A DNA stretch of 64,000 nucleotides from Micrasema longulum (GCA_022494885.1 JAGVSM010000516.1:1-64000); one strand, 5' to 3'. Numbered from the stretch's first letter, positions 43,919 through 54,386 are shown. The notes: generated by a model from the sequence alone, not told the origin. Numbers and translations are program-made.

Positions 43919-44610
43919 ACAGGTATGTAGTTAGATTTCATCTTAACTACCCTTTTTGAATAAAGTAGTAATTTGGCTTTATTTCCATCTATCAAAAAAT
44001 ACGCCAGTAGTTATAGACTTATTCAATAATTATTTTATATGATAAGCTAATAAATTTATACAGTTTATAAAGTAGAGTAAAAGAATACCATTAAGGCCAG
44101 CAGACTTACGTTTATCTAACGATTAAGAGAACTGAATAATTTTACCATCAGAAATAGTAAAGTTAGGCAGGTTAACAAGCTCAGTTAATTTGTTTTCCAT
44201 TGTGTTATTCATAGTTATGGCATCATCATAAACATTAGAGAAAAAGTCAGCAAACATATTAACTGTGTCTTGCATATAAGTAGACCTATTGTTTCCATAT
44301 CTGATAGATTTAGGAATACCGGCATCGCTGTTATTTGGGGTATAAGCATATCTCTAGAAATACTTGGGATCAGTCAGAATATTATCTTAAATTTTTTTAT
44401 AGATGCTTTGTGACATATTAATGATGTTTTTCTACAATCCTTCCTAATCTTTTTGAATAAGATATACTGTTTTTTATATTGTTTTTTTTTTAACTTGCAA
44501 CCGCTTTTTTCAAATTTAAGATAATTTTCCAGTGAATAGAGATCTTAACTCGTCAACAGAGCAGAGATACTAAATGACTTCACTCAATATCTCTCTGTCT
44601 TTAAGCAGTA
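43894..44610 (-). pseudogene. LINE ORF2 fragment, EN-RT linker (unit A copy)
   Basis: The minus strand reads DAGIPKSIRYGN, MQDTVNMFADFFSNVYDD, NNTMENKLTELVNLPNFTIS, then KRKSAGLNGI. These are the linker and first RT block of a Jockey-like ORF2. It continues to NYIPVCIQSTLPQ at the RT insertion, resumes at 42840 and runs past the duplication border (FKKLVLDKLIISLKHYSG). Stops, including one just before LDKRKSAG, and frame changes make it dead. Confidence 0.65.
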
Positions 44611-44654
44611 TTATTTTAAGCTCTGAATATTTATCGCTCATATTTCTTATTTGT

Positions 44655-45090
44655 TGTAAAATTCATGTCTCACTAGGGCCCAAAGCAGCAAAATTTTGAG
44701 TTTTGAGAATAGGTGTCTCAGAAGAATTGTAGGTGTGCGGTGGTTTGACTTTGTGAGGAATGAAGTAATAAAAAAACGGATGCAGAAAGCTCCGGTGACA
44801 ACTATCATCAAGCGAAGGCGATACGGTTGGCTTGAACATGTGCTGCGGATGCCTCCTGAGAGCCTTAACCACGCTTGCCTACTTTACAAGGCATCAGGTT
44901 TTCGACGTCCTGGTAGACGTCCACTGCTGATTGTTCGTCGGCAGTTCATGTCAGAACTAGGGAACGCGACCCTGACTTTGGAGGATGCACAAGAGCTAGC
45001 AGCCGACAGAGATGCTTGTAGGATCTTTGTGGACATCATATGCTCCAACTAGGGAGCGGACATGGAATAATGAAATGAAATAAATGTTGT
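44655..45090 (+). mobile_element. LINE-X 3' end (unit A copy)
   Basis: This is the C-terminal coding end and short 3' UTR of a non-LTR element, ending near GAATAATGAAATGAAATAAA. Related ends occur at 54387-54825 (unit B), 63640-63765 (minus) and probably 36690-36865 (minus). Confidence 0.65.
44696..45052 (+). CDS. LINE-X ORF2 C-terminus, intact frame
   Basis: The 118-codon frame reads CLRRIVGVRWFDFVRNEVI (residues 7-25), RRRYGWLEHVLRMPPESLNH (40-59), GRRPLLIVRRQF and EDAQELAADRDACRIFVDII near the end. This series, 'ClRrI.g..W.d.vrN', 'rR..wlgHvLRM' and 'A.DR..Wr', is the usual C-terminus of RTE/CR1-like LINE ORF2 proteins. The start Met is internal to the original protein, and only the last part of ORF2 survives. 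The stop at 45050-45052 is the natural end, because the UTR follows directly. Expression is not expected. In unit B the same frame is cut by a nonsense change. Confidence 0.7.
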   Translation: MSFENRCLRRIVGVRWFDFVRNEVIKKRMQKAPVTTIIKRRRYGWLEHVLRMPPESLNHACLLYKASGFRRPGRRPLLIVRRQFMSELGNATLTLEDAQELAADRDACRIFVDIICSN

Positions 45091-45094
45091 GTTT

Positions 45095-45630
45095 TTTATT
45101 CGTTATGTAATGTTTGTAATGCAGATATTGCATTGGCAATGTCCAAATTAATGGAAACTGATTGTGAAGATATCTGGCATTCTAGGTGAGGTGAGACAAT
45201 TTTCTGTTTAAGATCCTCCTTAGGTGCCATTGTAATCACAGTATTCGTTTTAATTATTAACAAATAAATACACAATGAAAAAATAAAAAGTACCGGTATA
45301 AGTGTTTCAATAGTTTTTTCAAAGATTGCACTCCAAATATATATATATTAAAAAAAATTAAACACATATTTAATGTTAGTTTATTTTCGGATAGTAGCAT
45401 AAAATTGATAATTTTCTTTCTTAAATTATGTGTTACACTTTCATAAACTTCAAATTCACAAGTGGATTTTTTTTTTTTTTTGAAAAATTAACTCTCAAAA
45501 TGACAACATTTTACAACATATCAATATTATTTACCATTATTTACACAAAAACAGCATTTACACAAAAAAAGAGAATGTTTGTTTATCACTTTTTTTTATT
45601 TTGAACATTGAATTTCTTAATAAAGATACC
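45095..45630. other. Unassigned AT-rich part of unit A
   Basis: No feature was recognised. It is duplicated at 54830-55365 with scattered substitutions and changes in A and T run length. Confidence 0.5.
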
Positions 45631-45634
45631 AGTT

Positions 45635-45720
45635 TCAAAAATGTCGTGAAAGCAATGAAACCGATCACTGGATATTCTAAAGTTGTAGAATTAGGTATCA
45701 CTCGTCTTTTATTTCTATAA
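45635..45720 (+). repeat. Repeat K (unit A, plus orientation)
   Basis: AATAAAGATACCAGTTTCAA, GTGAAAGCAATGAAACCGAT and ATCACTCGTCTTTTATTTCT correspond to the repeat at 35290-35450 read on its minus strand. Confidence 0.5.
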
Positions 45721-45956
45721 TATTTTTTTAAAATTTATTTGTTTATTTTATGCACTTTTAACCACTTATTTACGAAAATTGAGTGAATAAGATTTTTTCA
45801 CATTATGTTCAATTGACAATATGGGTGTGCATATGTATATATATAACCTCATTTGCAAACACATGATTACTTTGTTTTTAAAATTAATAAAATTGAATAT
45901 GCATATTATGTACGAGTATATATTATGTATGTTAGTGTGGTGAAAAACAAAACGTT

Positions 45957-46038
45957 GGTTGGTTGGAAGAAATTGCCATTTGGCAATAAGCCCGCCAATG
46001 TACAAATAACATTATGTACAAAAAGTTAAATAAATAAA
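45957..46038 (+). mobile_element. 80-bp LINE tail present only in unit A
   Basis: The segment from GGTTGGTTGGAAGAAATT to AAATAAATAAATA, containing TTGGCAATAAGCCCGCC, is absent at 55680-55690 in unit B. The content (short UTR-like piece plus TAAA tail) fits an extremely 5'-truncated LINE insertion. Confidence 0.6.
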
Positions 46039-46184
46039 TAAATACGTATTTTTTGCGCAAAATATTGAATTCAATTTACAACTGAATATTCAAATAAATA
46101 TATTCGCTTCCGGTAGTTCAACAGATATCCTAATTATATTTCCTAAAGTTGCTAATTTGTTCAATATTTAACTGATTTTTGTAG

Positions 46185-46395
46185 CTGTAGCCGTATGTGG
46201 TCAATTCTTTAGAGGGTTTCACTTTTTGTAAAGTCAGATTCTGGGCTGCCATACCATCTTTCAGGAGGTCTTCCACGAGGGCGAGTCCTTTGGGGCTTAT
46301 TATGCAGTCCAATATAAGGGAGTCTGGTGGTGTCTTTTGTTTGGATATGACCATACCAGTTCTTTCTTTGATTTCTACTCCATCTTACGATATCC
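46185..46395 (-). mobile_element. RTE-like LINE C-terminal remnant (unit A copy)
   Basis: On the minus strand one frame reads NWYGHIQTKDTTRLPYIGLH then PRGRPPERWYG. This matches the 'WyGH...R....lP' and 'RGRP..RW' blocks near the end of RTE-type proteins. The 74-codon frame at 46130-46354 is the same DNA in another frame and is a shadow. The unit B copy is at 55845-56035. Confidence 0.6.
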
Positions 46396-46534
46396 TAAAC
46401 CTAACTAAGCACTCTAATTTTTGTGTGTCTTTTGCGTTTTCTAATCGGAATTCGTGCTGAAACTTAACTGTAAATCAGATCAATATATTCAAATATATAT
46501 ATTAATATATTTACCCAATGGCTTAATTGATGTA

Positions 46535-46858
46535 CCATAGTTACTGGAACAAATGGCATTCAATGTTCCAATCCGCCGGATGCAAAATAATAATGTGCTG
46601 TTCCTTGATCAACATAGCACAAACTATGGCTTGCATGCACCAGGGTCCCGATTGTGTCGTATTGTAAACTCGAGGTAAGATCTGTACTTTTTTGGTGTAA
46701 GTCTTTATCGATTTGAAAAATTACTAAGATAGACCGGATCTTGTCTTGAGGTAGTAATTTTTATTTTTTCCTGTATTTATTAAAAGAAATTGTATTTACC
46801 ATCGTTAGAATGGACTGCATAAGTCCGTCAAATAAATAAATGAATACGTTTAAAAAAT
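46535..46858 (+). mobile_element. LINE 3' end with TAAA tail (unit A copy)
   Basis: The plus strand reads FNVPIRRMQNNNVLFLDQ, NYGLHAPGSRLCRIVN, the C-terminal 'vP.r......yg...p..R.cr..N' block. A UTR follows, ending GTCCGTCAAATAAATAAATG. Unit B (56172-56480) has small deletions in the coding part (near 56253). Confidence 0.55.
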
Positions 46859-46861
46859 AAC

Positions 46862-47335
46862 ATCACATACCTCTGCAAAAATGTCGTAATAAAATTAAAG
46901 CCATGTTTTTAAGGTAAAGATACAGAAATTATCGAAATAAACTATTTTTCACGTGAATAAAATACCGAAGTCCACTTTTGTAATATTCATGCTTTTATAA
47001 TATGTACTTTAATCGTCAAAATATTGATTATTTTACAGTTTTTTTTAGATTTAAATTATTTCCTTACAAAAGTCATGACGTTTCGGAAATTGCACAATCA
47101 CGAAATTTTGTTTCCTTAACATTTCGTTCAATGCGACTCCCGTGGCTTATCCTTAAAGGTACAGAATTTACCAATTGAAAATTGTTTCTGATTCAATTGA
47201 CTGTTCTGAATTACAATCCAAGATTTGAAACTATTGATTGTTTTATAAACAAATAAATGAGTAAAAAAAAATAAAATAATCTACTCCGTATTGATTCGCT
47301 TATTTAAAACATTATTATTTAGGATTATAGGAGAT
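46862..47335. other. Unassigned part of unit A
   Basis: No gene or repeat was recognised. It is duplicated at 56485-56980. Confidence 0.45.
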
Positions 47336-47339
47336 AAAC

Positions 47340-47920
47340 TCAATTAAATTTATAATTATTTTTGGGTGATACCGTGTGTGTTGGATTTGTTCCGACGTTT
47401 CGCCTACCATTGCAGGAGCCATCTTCAGGGAAAGTGAGTGTTTTGTAGAAAAAAGTATGTTTTTAAGTACTAGTAATTTGTACCGAGTCGCAGTTGGCAT
47501 CAGGCCCATTTATATTCGTTTTTGTAGTATGTAATAGTGGGAACCATGTTGAGTTTAATTTAAGCCCGTCATTTTTGTTTATGTTATAAATATTTATCTT
47601 ATAAACAAAGACGACTTTGACGACGTCGTATTTGTTTATGCTTTTTTGCTTAAAAACATACACAAAGACGATGGGCTTAAATTAAACTCAACGTGGTTCC
47701 CACCATTACATACAAAAAACAAATAGAAATGAGCCTACTGCTGACTGCGACGCGGTATAAATAACTAGCACTTAAACACATACTTTTTTCTACAAAACAG
47801 TTACTTTCCTTGAAGATGGCTCCTGCAACGGTAGCCAAAATGTCGGCACAAATCCAACACACACAGTATCACAAAAAAAAGAAACATATTAATAAGAGTG
47901 ACCGTTAAAACCTTCGCACC
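47340..47920. mobile_element. Foldback element (unit A copy)
   Basis: The left arm (47365-47570) reads GGTGATACCGTGTGTGTTGG, GACGTTTCGCCTACCATTGC and GGGAACCATGTTGAGTTTAA. The right arm (47668-47873) carries the same blocks inverted: TTAAACTCAACGTGGTTCCC, GCAACGGTAGCCAAAATGTC and CCAACACACACAGTATCAC. The spacer of about 97 bp is itself partly symmetrical. Arms of about 200 bp are too long for an ordinary MITE terminus. The unit B copy preserves the flanking direct repeats better. Confidence 0.7.
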
Positions 47921-47924
47921 CATT

Positions 47925-49465
47925 TAATTAAATTTATCACGAAAATGTTCGTGAGTAGATATCCGTCATTTAAAAAAAAAAAATAATCAAAGAAATCGAT
48001 TTCTTATTTTCATATTATTTTTTCGATGTTTCTATACAAACGAGGAAACTTTTCACGGTGCCCCAGTCATGTTTGATCTAATTTTAGACACTTTTGATAT
48101 AAGATATTACAAGTCGGAAATTCCGCCTAGAGAACCGGAAATAAGATACATCTTTCGGGGGGAAAATATTCCTTCTTCTCTATAAATGTCCGGCACTGAA
48201 GCCTTGATTAAATGAGACCAGAATAAATATGAAAAAGCTACGTCCAATAAAATGAAGTAAGTGAATTTCGTGATTTCAATTTCTGCATTATTTGTTCTTA
48301 TTCCTCGAATGGAAGATTCCTTTGAAAAATCCAAGCATTTTTGGCAACCGAGCGAAACGCTGAATAATAGTGTTTATTTTCAACTTTCGTAACACTCACT
48401 CTGAAAATGAAATTATGAAAATAAACATTTCTCGGTTCTCATATTTTCTAAAAGTTCGGTTTTCACCAAGAACAAATATTTTTCGACAGAACTCGTTAAC
48501 GTTTTTCTATTACTATTATACTTTCTGTGAGTTGTAACGATAATAGTTTTTACTAAAATAAAGCGTTCAGGTGGCAATCACTAAAAATGCTTGTGTTTTA
48601 CCGTGGCCATATAAAACGGATTTTTTGTAAACATTTATTTTAAACAGTTTTTTATTTTTTTTACGTTTAAATCAAATACATTTTTTTGATAAGTTTTCTT
48701 CTTCTTTTTTGTGTATCATATCAAGTTCCCTCGAACTCGACTATCACTTGAAAGGATGTGTTCCTGTTCTGAGCAGCTCTAAGTAGCGCAACGCCTCGAC
48801 TATTGTAATCCCGTCCAGTCTCGTATATTCCGGAGCCAAGTCGACCTTCTGTTTGGCTTTATATAACTAGTTAATAAGTCAGCACCAGTCTGTCTATACT
48901 TTTGATCTTTAAATTACATTTGGTCAATCAAATGCTTTACATTCTACGATGTATCCATATTTTGAATTTATCTATTCGGATTTATTATTTCTTAAATAAT
49001 ATTTAGTTTATTTTTATGAAAAGTAATATAATTCAATTAAATGAATGTATTTCATACTAATTACAACATACTATGGAAGGTACAAGAAGCAAACGTTAGA
49101 ATAATTAACAAAGATAAAACACATAGAACAAAATTATCAATCATCTTCATAAAAAAATTGTTCACGTATCTGAAATCCTATTAATGATTGCCACACTAAG
49201 AGAATTAAAAATGTAATAAATGAATTTATTTAAATTTTGTACCGAAAAAATATTTTATTTCTAAACAATGCAGTTGCAGCGAAACACTATGGAAATAATT
49301 ATCTCAAAGATTCGCGAACTTTTAAAGTGCAGGTTTATTTATACACAATGTTCAATGATGAAATAGAATCCACTAAACTGTTTATCTCTTCTGTAATTTA
49401 GAATACCCAAAAATTCAATTGCAGATTAATATACCTTTATACCATCGCTATAATTATCATATCTG
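47925..49465. other. Unassigned part of unit A
   Basis: The 75-codon minus frame at 48107-48334 is conserved in unit B only because the duplication is recent, and it has no recognised domain. A moderately GC-rich patch lies at about 48725-48860. No repeat shared outside the duplication was seen. Confidence 0.45.
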
Positions 49466-49470
49466 GGGCT

Positions 49471-49946
49471 CAATCACAAATGACTATCGACGTGCTAAAA
49501 AACGTGCTAAGTATTTGAGCGATCACAACGAACAATTATAAACACGCTGAAGTTATCGCGGTCGCGTTGCAAAACGCCAAACGCCTTCAACAATTGTTTC
49601 GTTTAATAGCTTTCTCAATTTGATTCAAAACAAATAAATAGCATGATAAATTGTGAACAAAAATAAAACTAAATTATTTTACTTACAGTTTAGGAATATA
49701 TTCCATATTTACAAGGGTAAAATTCAAATATGTGATTGATTATGCGTTGCAAAACGTAAATATTTTGAATTTTGACATTTAATATTAGGTGTTGCCAAGC
49801 ATCAAGTATGACAATATTAAAAAATATAATAATCCCGATCGATAACTTCCACGGATGTTTCATTGTGACCGCGCGTACGATAAACAACCACGGTGAAAAA
49901 TTGTTATCACGCCGCTAATTAGCACGTCGATAGTCATTTGTGATTG
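49471..49946. mobile_element. 476-bp TIR element (family E, unit A copy)
   Basis: The 28-bp terminal repeats are perfect: CAATCACAAATGACTATCGA then CGTGCTAA at the left, and the exact complement at 49919-49946. The interior has GCGTTGCAAAACG twice (49563 and 49744). The 65-codon minus frame inside (49690-49887) has no transposase motif. The immediate flanks (GGGGCT and TGCTGC) show no clear target duplication. Confidence 0.75.
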
Positions 49947-49949
49947 TGC

Positions 49950-50555
49950 TGCTGGATTTTTAAAATGCGCCCATTGAGGACGCTACTTATATGACAATCA
50001 TTTTAGAATGATAGACCCGTCAAAATAGATCTTCACAGGTCCCAGTGACGTCAGGATCTTATATAACGCTCACTCCCACTAAGAATGATCGACTCTTTCA
50101 ATAAAACTAAAAAAAAAAATAAACTTGTGAAATCGCGATGGAAATTCTTCGCAAGCAAAATGTAAGAATATTAATTTTATTACTTTTATTTTTATTATTT
50201 TTTGTAATCATTTATATTTCCTTCCTCTCATTACTTTTTCCAATCGGTCATTTTTTATTCTATTTCCTTTAACCCCGGCAAACTCTATTTATATTATGCT
50301 TCAAATTAAATTTTATATGTGAAACCCGTACTCGGTATGATTATTTGTGATTACTTTGTATGTATTATACATAATACATTATTCAATTTTCGTATGATTG
50401 TTGATTTCAATAAATTAAAAAACACGCCTTCAAGACCAATGTGCTTTTATTTATTATTTTATTTTATTTAATTTTCAAATTTAATTTCATCAGTTTTTTA
50501 TAATAAAGAGACCTTAATACCATTTTTTAAATTTAAATTAGATATTTGATTATGC
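49950..50555. other. Unassigned part of unit A
   Basis: It includes an isolated GTCCCAGTGACGTCAGGATC block and AT-rich low-complexity sequence. No gene was recognised. It is duplicated at 59585-60180. Confidence 0.45.
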
Positions 50556-50559
50556 CTAA

Positions 50560-50835
50560 ACTTTGCCAATTAGAGACCCTGAAATCAATATAAAAAATAT
50601 TTTTTCAAGAACTTACAGACACGGTATCAAGTTATGACAAAAAATGAACATTCAAATAATACGAGATAGGCTTAAATGTAATATATACAAATTCAAAAAC
50701 AAGGCATGGACGAACAAGATTTATAAATCAGGGACTTTACAACGTTTTACCCGAGGAAATAAAAAACAAGAAATAGTCAGCTTTTGCTCTTCTAACCAAA
50801 CAGTATTTTATAAGTAAAAAAAAATAGTACTTGAT
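50560..50835 (+). mobile_element. LINE C-terminal remnant (unit A copy)
   Basis: The plus strand reads YTNSKTRHGRTRFINQGLYN then VLPEEIKNKK and a stop. This matches 'gR.......ly N.LP.eik' at the end of LINE ORF2 proteins. The unit B copy is at 60190-60475. Confidence 0.5.
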
Positions 50836-50839
50836 ATAA

Positions 50840-51480
50840 ATATTTAATACATGCAGATTCAATTTAACAACTTGTACAATCTTACAATAATCCATAAGGT
50901 TTTTTTTCTGTAGGATTTATTAAAAACAATAAAATATAAAAAATATTGGAAAACAAAAAAATATATACAGTTCACAAATTGCGCACCGTTGCGTTGGTGA
51001 ATTGAGTGGCTTCCAACATAGTGCCCTTTTTCGGGATCTCACAATGTTTTCACATAAATTTTATCCAAAAGAAATAAGTTTCTCTCTTTTTTCTGCTCCA
51101 TATGACTTAACCAATTAAAACAGAATCGGCAATTTGTATGAAATATTAACAGGTTTATGATATTTTTGGAATTAGTTACTTATTGATTCACTGATTATTA
51201 TTTGTGTAAACGGGTATATCGTTTCGTTCCTCGTTTGAAACAACCCACTTACTATTTATAGTGATTATACAAAGGTAATATACGTGCTATATTAGGTAAT
51301 TTATTGACTTCTGAAATACGAATAAACGTAATTACCTAACACGTTTTTGGAAAATAATTGCCGAAACTAATAACATGATTAGATATTTCACTAATAGGTT
51401 TGCTGCAAACCGTCTAATTTGCTTATCAATTAATTTAATCATAAACTTTGATAATAGATGTGTTGTATAATTTTCAATTA
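50840..51480. other. Unassigned AT-rich part of unit A
   Basis: Nothing recognised. Unit B lacks about 20 bp here (GCGCACCGTTGCG region near 50980). Confidence 0.45.
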
Positions 51481-51482
51481 TG

Positions 51483-51945
51483 TACAACACCTGAAATAGT
51501 GTAGTTATTTCAAGATTGTTTTGCGTAATGTCATAGTTTTACCAATGCATCGTTATCCTCATTCCCTTTCCGCACCAAATGGTGCATAGGGCACTGTATT
51601 GGTACACCAATCGCAGCAATCTTGATCATTTTTGTTACATGAAGGTAAGATGATCAGTCTTACGGTTCAGGTGCCAGTCCAGGGACTTTGAAATATTCTA
51701 GTGTAAAAACACATTTTTACAACACCTGAAATAGTGTATTTATTTCAAGATTGTTTTGCCTAATTTCATAGTTTTACCAATGCATCATTATCCTCAGGTG
51801 CCAGTCCAGGGACTTTGAAATATTCTAGTGTAAAAACACATTTTTAAATAATATTGCATCTCTACCATGTCGGGAATCGAACCCGAGACATTTTGTATGG
51901 TAGCCAAATGCGCTGACTACTACACCATGAGGCCGAGCTAACTTT
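51483..51945 (-). mobile_element. SINE-1 with internal mosaic duplication (unit A copy)
   Basis: On the minus strand the head (51945-51865) has GGCCTCATGGTGTAGTAGTC and the B box GGGTTCGATTCCCGACATGG. The body extends to ATGGTGCGGAAAGGGAATGA at about 51560. In unit A a block copying 51483-51569 and then 51669-51718 is inserted at 51719-51848. Unit B has the simple form. Confidence 0.7.
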
Positions 51946-52004
51946 ATACTATGATTGTTTTAGAAATAAATTGACGAACAATACTTAAAAACATAAATTT
52001 TGAA

Positions 52005-52090
52005 TAATCAGTTACCGGTTTCATCGCTTTCGCGACAAATATCTTTATTGAAAAATTAAATGTTTTTGTATAAAAGATTGAGAATTTTCT
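52005..52090 (-). repeat. Repeat K (unit A, minus orientation)
   Basis: The plus strand shows CAGTTACCGGTTTCATCGCT and TTCGCGACAAATATCTTTATTG. This matches CAGTGACGGGTTTCATTGCT and TTCGCGAC at 35309-35340. Confidence 0.5.
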
Positions 52091-52264
52091 AACGATTTGA
52101 CTATCGTTTAAGTCGATATGAAATATAAATATGATGGGTGTTTTTTTCTAAAAATATCTGATACATTCCTTGGACTGGTTTAAGCATAAGACGAATTATG
52201 TAGAGTACGAATAAAAGCAGATTTGCCTCGACTGAAGTTCCAAAGTTCCAATGCACTGCAGTTC

Positions 52265-52402
52265 TGAGCACGAAACGGTATACTAATTAGTAGTTACTAT
52301 ATAGTAAACCGTTTCGCGCTGAACGGCTAACTATTTGATGCGAAACGGTTTACTGTTCGATGCGAAACAGCTCACTATTTAGTAAACTGTTTCGTGCTCA
52401 TC
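52265..52402. repeat. Palindromic GAAACGGTTTACT repeat cluster (unit A copy)
   Basis: The outer arms, TGAGCACGAAACGGTATACT and AGTAAACTGTTTCGTGCTCA, are inverted. Between them lie AGTAAACCGTTTCGCGCTGA, GATGCGAAACGGTTTACTGT and GATGCGAAACAGCTCACTAT. About five units of GCGAAACNGNTTACT therefore alternate in orientation within 138 bp. The function is unknown. Confidence 0.75.
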
Positions 52403-52404
52403 AT

Positions 52405-52505
52405 CATTTTCCGATCTTTACTTTAGGGTACGGATAATTTATGTTACTTGTAAGGTATGGCGATGAGTCTTAAGTTTTAGGTGCCAGTCCAGGAACAATA
52501 AAATC
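52405..52505 (-). mobile_element. SINE-1 body fragment (unit A copy)
   Basis: GGCGATGAGTCTTAAGTTTT and AGGTGCCAGTCCAGGAACAA are the SINE-1 body in reverse. There is no head. Confidence 0.45.
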
Positions 52506-52507
52506 GA

Positions 52508-53140
52508 CGGCCTCTACGTACACCATCAAAACTGCATATTGCGAGGTTAACAGCAAAGCCAAAATAAGGTTGATTATTTTTTAAGAAGCTTTTAAAAGTC
52601 GTGGGTATACTAGCAAAAAGCTTCAACTCTCAAATATCTGTTTTGATAAATCAAGCATTTAAGTTTGGTTCCAATTTTACTCTTTCACATCTTATTTCAA
52701 TAAAGGAAGATGTTAAGTGCTCATTTAAGAACATGTTTTTAATTTTTTCCGTTTCTTAATTTTATATGAAGTAAATATTAGGTTATTTAAAGCTTTTAGC
52801 CTGAATACGATACCGGGTATACGACTTAACCTTAAATTTATTTTTTAAACTACAGATATATGAAATTTAATATGATTTAGTGTATTTTGCCAGTTTGCAG
52901 AGCGTTAAAAACTTTATAAAACAGCATCATTAAGTCAAATCTGCATATTTTCGAGTTAACGTTTTTTGCCAGAATACCCTCGATATTTAAGTATATGAAA
53001 GCTTTTTAAAACCGTTTCTGATAACTTCTTTACAAAATATCAAGCTTTGATTTTGTAATTTTTTTTCTTCTATACAACTCGCAAAATGCAAATTCAATAG
53101 TATTCGTAGGGACCGTCATAATTTTGCACTGTGAACCACC
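52508..53140. other. Unassigned part of unit A
   Basis: No gene or repeat was recognised. It is duplicated at 61985-62620. Confidence 0.45.
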
Positions 53141-53144
53141 TTTT

Positions 53145-53240
53145 ATTCTAATTAAATACCCACCTTGCCAGAAAGTGAACACAAGACCCTAAGCGAGGTA
53201 GCGAACACGCCAAATAATTAACTACGAGGCGGACTCATAT
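53145..53240 (-). mobile_element. Degenerate SINE-1 head (unit A copy)
   Basis: The minus strand reads GTCCGCCTCGTAGTTAATTA, GTTCGCTACCTCGCTTAGGG and TTGTGTTCACTTTCTGG. These align to the SINE-1 head at 36215-36290 with many changes. Confidence 0.45.
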
Positions 53241-53248
53241 TATTTTAA

Positions 53249-53473
53249 TTGAATTTTTCAGGATTTTCTCTAAGAAATAGAAACATTACCTTTGGAGATA
53301 CGATACCTAACAAAGAGGTTCACAGAATCTGTAATATAGGAGACGAAAGTATGCAGAAAAGATGGTTCCGGAGATACCACGTTGAAAGGATGAACCCATG
53401 GAGGATTCCCGAGGTCGTGATGCAAGAGACTCTAGAGGGTCGTATACCACCAAAAAGATGGAAAGAAAGTTGA
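53249..53473 (+). pseudogene. RTE-like LINE C-terminal fragment (unit A copy)
   Basis: The 74-codon frame reads QKRWFRRYHVERMNPWRIPE (residues 36-55), EGRIPPKRWKES at the end. This is a worn version of the 'lRWyGHVeRM...RiP' and 'GrRprGRP..RW' blocks near the C-terminus of RTE-type proteins; the Gly-His of GHV is replaced. It stops early. The same frame in unit B (62729-62953) differs at one residue (Asn to His at position 22). Confidence 0.6.
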
Positions 53474-53629
53474 ACATCTGCATCATTGGACCAAGATTGA
53501 GTTTCTGTCTTAACAGATCGCAAAATCTATATAAGAAGTATTTTTAAGTGAGAGTATGAATTAATTTCAAAAGAATATCAGAAGGATGTAGTTAATTAAT
53601 TTATCGAGTCTAAGTTTTTCAAACAATTG

Positions 53630-54345
53630 AGGTAAGGTGGACTGAATACAAACAGGTATGTAGTTAGATTTCATCTTAACTATCCTTTTTAAATAAAGTA
53701 GTAATTTGGCTTTATTTCCATATATTAAAAAATACGCCAGTAGTTATAGACTTATTCAATAATTGTTTTATATGATAAGCTAATAAATTAATACAGTTTA
53801 TAAAGTAGAGTAAAAAAATACCATCAAGGCCAGCAGACTTGCGTTTATCTAACGATTTAGAGAACTGAATAATTTTATCATCAGAAATAGTAAAGTTAGG
53901 CAGGTTTATAAGCTCAGTTAATTTGTTTTCCATTTTGTTATTCATAGTTATAGCATCATCATAAACATTAGAGAAAAAGTCAGCATCATATTAACTGTGT
54001 CTTGCATATAAGTAGACCTATTGTTTCCATATCTGATAGATTTAGGAATACCGGCATCGCTGTTATTTGGGGTATAAGCATATCTCTAGAAATACTTGAG
54101 ATCAGTCAGAATATTATCTTTAACTTTTTTATAGATGCTTTGTGACATATTAATGATGTTTTTCTACAATCCTTCCTAATCTTTTTGAATAAGATATACT
54201 GTTTTTTGTATTGTTTTTTTTTTAACTTGCAACCGCCTTTTTCCAATTTAAGATAATTTTCCAGTGAATAGAGATCTTAACTCGTCAACAGAGCAGAGAT
54301 ACTTAATGACTTCACTCAAAATCTCTCTGTCTTTAAGCAGTATTA
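53630..54345 (-). pseudogene. LINE ORF2 fragment, EN-RT linker (unit B copy)
   Basis: The 77-codon frame at 53712-53945 reads MNNKMENKLTELINLPNFTI, then SLDKRKSAGLDGIFLL and NKSITTGVFFNIWK. This is the first RT block of Jockey-like LINEs. After a stop the DNA continues with SNYIPVCIQSTLPQLFEKLR to the duplication junction. Unlike unit A, there is no stop before the LDKRKSAG block. Confidence 0.7.
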
Positions 54346-54386
54346 TTTTAAGCTCTGAATATTTATCGCTCATATTTCTTATTTGT

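Larger units (their letters stand above)
42807..53592. repeat. Tandem duplication, unit A (about 10.8 kb)
   Basis: From TAATTAATTTATCGAGT at 42807 to GAAGGATGTAGT at 53592, the sequence aligns almost base for base with 53593-63072. The junction at 53592/53593 joins the unit end directly to the unit start. It is longer than unit B by about 1.3 kb. The excess is accounted for by the RT insertion at 42841-43893, the LINE tail at 45957-46038, the SINE mosaic at 51719-51848 and small indels. Confidence 0.9.

Noticed and set aside
44663..44872. 69-codon minus ORF (and its copy at 54395-54604)
   Set aside because: It is antisense to the LINE-X C-terminal frame, which has a clear family signature.
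48107..48334. 75-codon minus ORF conserved at 57745-57972 as a real gene
   Set aside because: Conservation is explained by the recent tandem duplication. There is no recognisable domain, and nearby non-coding DNA is equally conserved.
49690..49887. 65-codon ORF inside the 476-bp TIR element as a mini-transposase
   Set aside because: No catalytic or DNA-binding motif is seen, and the length is within chance expectation for AT-rich DNA.
52265..52402. CRISPR-like array
   Set aside because: The units alternate in orientation, have no regular spacers and lie in eukaryotic transposon-rich DNA.
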